Below, piece after piece: positions 5,862 to 7,805 of a stretch of 7,805 nt of DNA. Position 1 is the stretch's first letter. The number at the start of each line of letters is the position of its first letter. Under the pieces are notes generated by a model, which ran no database searches, was not told where the DNA came from, and worked only from the letters and a program-made list of their open reading frames with translations. The DNA is from Clostridia bacterium (lineage in GTDB: Bacteria > Bacillota > Clostridia > Christensenellales > UBA1242), in contig JAFZXQ010000055.1 of NCBI GenBank assembly GCA_017616705.1, positions 1 to 7,805 on the forward strand, written 5' to 3'. A program made the translations under genes and the position numbers.

Positions 5862-6442
5862 AGCAAAAACCCCACAACTTTAATAGCAACAAAAATAAAC
5901 ATAACAATAATTAAAGGCTTAGCATAAGTTTTAAAAACTAATGGTTTTATTGCTAATGGAACATATTTTTTAATTAGGCTTAAAATAGCGATAAACAAAC
6001 AAGTTGCTAAAACTAATAAATCAGCAACAACTAAAAATCCATAAGCTAATGGAAAAAACAGTAATGAAGCAACTGATAAAACTGAAATTATAAAATTCCT
6101 TATTCCAACTGCATAATAAAAACTATTTTTCATTGCATTTTTAGGAATTGTAAATGTAAAGATATTAAACCCTAAAACCTGCCTGTAAATCCAAAATTCA
6201 AAAAGGAAAAACAAAAAGTTAATAATAGCAGAAATTAGAATAAATAAAACTAGCCCTGTTGCCCCGCCACCTGTTGAGAACAAATCGGAATAAACCGAAC
6301 TAAACATTGAAAGCAAAGCGTCACAAACAGCAACAGCAAAATAAGAAAGCATAATAAAAACAACAGCAATCTTATGAAGAATTCTGCTTTTTTGGCTTTC
6401 GCTATTATCATCTAAATTAATGTCAACATTAGTTACTTTCAA
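5858..6442 (-). CDS. Polytopic membrane protein, function unknown
   Basis: This 194-aa protein has a polar N-terminus (1-24) and about five transmembrane segments at roughly 25-46, 61-83, 113-132, 134-157 and 174-194. I recognise no family and see no catalytic motif. The start is TTG 6442, overlapping the holA stop (TTGA). GAGG inside the end of holA, 8 nt upstream, supports it. The TGA stop overlaps the start of the M28-like gene (ATGA), so translation of holA, this gene and the next should be linked. Pairing with a membrane-anchored ectodomain protein suggests that the two form a membrane complex, but this is inferred from gene order only. It is not a usual neighbour of holA, so the pair looks lineage-specific. 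Confidence 0.78.
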   Translation of the reverse strand: MKVTNVDINLDDNSESQKSRILHKIAVVFIMLSYFAVAVCDALLSMFSSVYSDLFSTGGGATGLVLFILISAIINFLFFLFEFWIYRQVLGFNIFTFTIPKNAMKNSFYYAVGIRNFIISVLSVASLLFFPLAYGFLVVADLLVLATCLFIAILSLIKKYVPLAIKPLVFKTYAKPLIIVMFIFVAIKVVGFLL

Positions 6443-6978
6443 CTATTTTTCCTCATCTCAATTATATTAAAAACTTCAGTTATTAAGCCAATATCTTCCT
6501 TTATTTTACCTTGCTTTATTTTACTATCAAGAGCATAGAGGTTGTCAACTATATTCTTTAGTTTTTTAACTGAAAAAACGGCAACCTGTTTTCTTAACAT
6601 CTTAACAGCAAAAGGCTTAATTTGAAGCAAACTTGCTAATGTTTCATCACTTTCATTTTTGTTTATAGCAATAAAAAGGGCACGCCTATAATTATTATAA
6701 AGCGGACTAATTATGCTAAACGCATTTTTTTCTTTTTCATAAAGCGAAGTTACCGCTAAAACACATTCGTCATATTTGCCTTGCGCGATCTTTTCTTGAA
6801 TCTCAAAAACCTGAAACTCAACATCTTTATTAACGAGCCTTTTTACGTCTTCTTCGCTAATTTCTCCGCTATTTTTAAAGGCAATTAATTTACTAACTTC
6901 AAGGTTAATTCTCGTTAAGTCACAAAGCGTAAAATTAATAAGCGTTTGTGTTGCCCTGTTTTCAATAGCAAGGCCACT

Positions 6979-6981
6979 TTA
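6979..6981 (-). other. holA: In-frame TAA stop interrupting holA
   Basis: The local codons are GTT-AAA-TAA-AGT-GGC-CTT. A single-base change (for example AAA to TAA) would account for it. The position corresponds to the linker between domains I and II. Confidence 0.9.
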
Positions 6982-7422
6982 TTTAACTTTTTCTTCAATT
7001 ATTCTAGCCAACTTTTCTTCAGATAAATGTGAGCAATCAACAAAGCAAGCGCCATTAATATCACTTGCCGACAAGTTTTCAGGGTTAACAATAACTAAAA
7101 CTGATGAAAATTCTTCTAACTTTGCGTGATTAGCAATAACTTTTAAAAGTTCGGCCGTGCTCTTACTCTGTTTTGTTACCTTTAAATCATTTAAAACAAT
7201 CATCTTATAACTATCGCCAAAAGGATAAGCGCAAAGAGCCTCAAAAAGTTCATTTTCATTTAACTTTTGAGCGCTTAAATTAACCAAGTTTAAGTCAGAA
7301 AAACTAGGAACCAACTTCCTTTGTAATTCATTTAGCGCTAGTTGCCTTAAACAAGCGTCATTACCGCTTATAACAAAAACACTACTTATCTTATTCAATT
7401 GTTTTAAATCTAGTGCGTTCAC
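6979..7422 (-). CDS. holA: HolA N-terminal fragment (domain I), the part translated before the in-frame stop
   Basis: As the sequence stands, translation from GTG 7422 gives a 147-aa product ending in IIEEKVK. This covers only the beta-clamp-interacting domain I of delta and lacks the collar domain III needed to join the gamma/tau and delta-prime pentamer. An upstream in-frame TAA at 7432-7434 excludes a longer start. The gene follows comEC by 37 nt in the same operon. See the full-length pseudogene entry for the remaining part. Confidence 0.75.
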   Translation of the reverse strand: MNALDLKQLNKISSVFVISGNDACLRQLALNELQRKLVPSFSDLNLVNLSAQKLNENELFEALCAYPFGDSYKMIVLNDLKVTKQSKSTAELLKVIANHAKLEEFSSVLVIVNPENLSASDINGACFVDCSHLSEEKLARIIEEKVK

Positions 7423-7459
7423 GCTATTATTTTACCAAAATTTACCTATTTAATCAACC

Positions 7460-7805
7460 TTAAATTGATGGAATAATTAAATTGACTCCGAAAAGAGACA
7501 ATAAAGTTACCAGCAAAACTAACAAAATTGTTAGTTTCGTTTTTCTTTTTAAGAAAACATATTGCGAAAGCAACGTTGCGCAAATCGCTAGAATAATAAA
7601 TTGAAGCCAATTAAACGTTAAATTAGTTAAAAACTTGCTGTCAGCAACCGCCCTTGCAACAAAAATAATAAAGTCATAAAACAATTGGCTAAACCTTAAA
7701 ATTAAGCCTATTGACGGAACAACAATTAAAACCAATAAACTTGCAACTAAAATCTCAAAGGCAAGGCTCGCAACCGGAACAATTATTAGGTTCGCTAAAA
7801 TTGAA
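7460..7805 (-). CDS. comEC: ComEC/Rec2-like DNA uptake channel protein, C-terminal end only
   Basis: The frame enters from beyond the right edge and ends at TAA 7460, leaving 114 residues. It is almost wholly hydrophobic. NLIIVPVASLAFEIL (at about 7750-7795) matches the +NLL-x-IP block of the ComEC Competence domain and is followed by three or so further spans. Position helps the call: comEC lying directly before holA is a conserved arrangement, here with a 37-nt gap. ComEC forms the inner-membrane channel for transforming DNA. Notably the protein stops after the last membrane span (LFGVNLIIPSI). The C-terminal metallo-beta-lactamase domain of about 250 aa found in most Gram-positive ComEC proteins is absent, so this may be a short form. 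The identification rests on hydropathy, one motif and synteny. Confidence 0.7.
   Translation of the reverse strand, partial: SILANLIIVPVASLAFEILVASLLVLIVVPSIGLILRFSQLFYDFIIFVARAVADSKFLTNLTFNWLQFIILAICATLLSQYVFLKRKTKLTILLVLLVTLLSLFGVNLIIPSI

Larger units (their letters stand above)
6439..7422 (-). pseudogene. holA: DNA polymerase III delta subunit, interrupted by one in-frame TAA
   Basis: HolA is the delta subunit of the clamp loader, which opens the beta sliding clamp during DNA replication and is normally essential. Reading from GTG 7422, the frame encodes 147 residues of the AAA+ domain I (FVISGNDACLRQLALNELQ, then FGDSYKMIVLNDLK). It meets TAA at 6979-6981, then continues in the same frame for 179 residues as domains II-III to TGA at 6439. 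Post-stop landmarks are LINFTLCDLTRINLEVSKLIAF and NAFSIISPLYNNYRRAL, typical of the family. Read through, the product is 327 aa, the normal size. The frame is unchanged, so this is a substitution rather than an indel. There is no in-frame ATG, GTG or TTG for 116 codons after the stop (first is TTG 6630), so a split two-gene arrangement is unlikely. Sequencing error, a true nonsense mutation or readthrough remain possible. The Shine-Dalgarno before the GTG is weak. Confidence 0.88.

Noticed and set aside
6439..6978. Independent C-terminal HolA gene (true split holA)
   Set aside because: No ATG, GTG or TTG occurs in frame for 116 codons after the stop, and no ribosome binding site is seen.
6979..6981. 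Reassignment of UAA to a sense codon in this organism
   Set aside because: TAA ends rpsT and other well-defined genes here, while TAG and TGA also act as stops (recG; the 194-aa gene).
1..7805. CRISPR array, insertion sequence, toxin-antitoxin pair or known defence effector
   Set aside because: No spaced direct repeats, transposase, terminal inverted repeats, toxin fold or nuclease/NTPase effector could be found apart from the housekeeping RecG and clamp-loader genes.

Overview
The window is AT-rich chromosomal DNA whose gene content fits a low-GC Gram-positive bacterium of the Clostridia/Bacillota type. The inference rests on AT-rich codons, strong AGGAGG-type ribosome binding sites, sigma-A-like promoters, intrinsic terminators, CCA-encoding tRNA genes and the conserved order comEC-holA-rpsT. 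An uncultured gut clostridial lineage is plausible but cannot be proven from this sequence. All three stop codons are used normally, so the genetic code is standard.

Left end (1-1360): a small regulated cassette. An 81-aa XRE-type repressor (+ strand) is divergent from two minus-strand genes, a 145-aa single-span FxLYD-domain protein and an incomplete 159+ aa membrane protein of the DUF4428/SHOCT-associated kind. The shared intergenic region carries a perfect 18-bp palindrome, a second half-site 20 bp away, and a near-consensus promoter for the minus-strand genes that contains that half-site. This is the most obvious regulatory circuit in the window. A bidirectional terminator closes the xre gene against the tRNA cluster.

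Middle (1360-4142): a minus-strand tRNA operon transcribed in the order Val(TAC)-Gly(GCC)-Cys(GCA)-Leu(TAA), with a clear promoter and an internal hairpin between Gly and Cys. It is followed by recG (665 aa), whose best promoter would place the transcription start at the ATG, so the mRNA may be leaderless. Next is a monocistronic 73-aa two-span membrane protein with its own terminator.

Right end (4200-7805): rpsT (+ strand), with a clear promoter and terminator, converges on a minus-strand operon that runs comEC (3' end only) - holA - 194-aa polytopic membrane protein - 420-aa secreted, membrane-anchored M28-like protein. The last three genes are joined by 4-nt overlaps. Three things stand out. 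holA (DNA polymerase III delta) is broken by one in-frame TAA at its domain I/II junction. The M28-like protein has lost nearly all zinc ligands and the catalytic Glu pair, so it looks like a pseudoenzyme. ComEC ends straight after its membrane region, without the usual C-terminal metallo-beta-lactamase domain.

No CRISPR array, insertion sequence, recognisable defence effector or phage gene is visible. Most of the window is ordinary chromosome. The candidates for something undescribed are the xre/FxLYD cassette and the membrane protein/pseudopeptidase pair.
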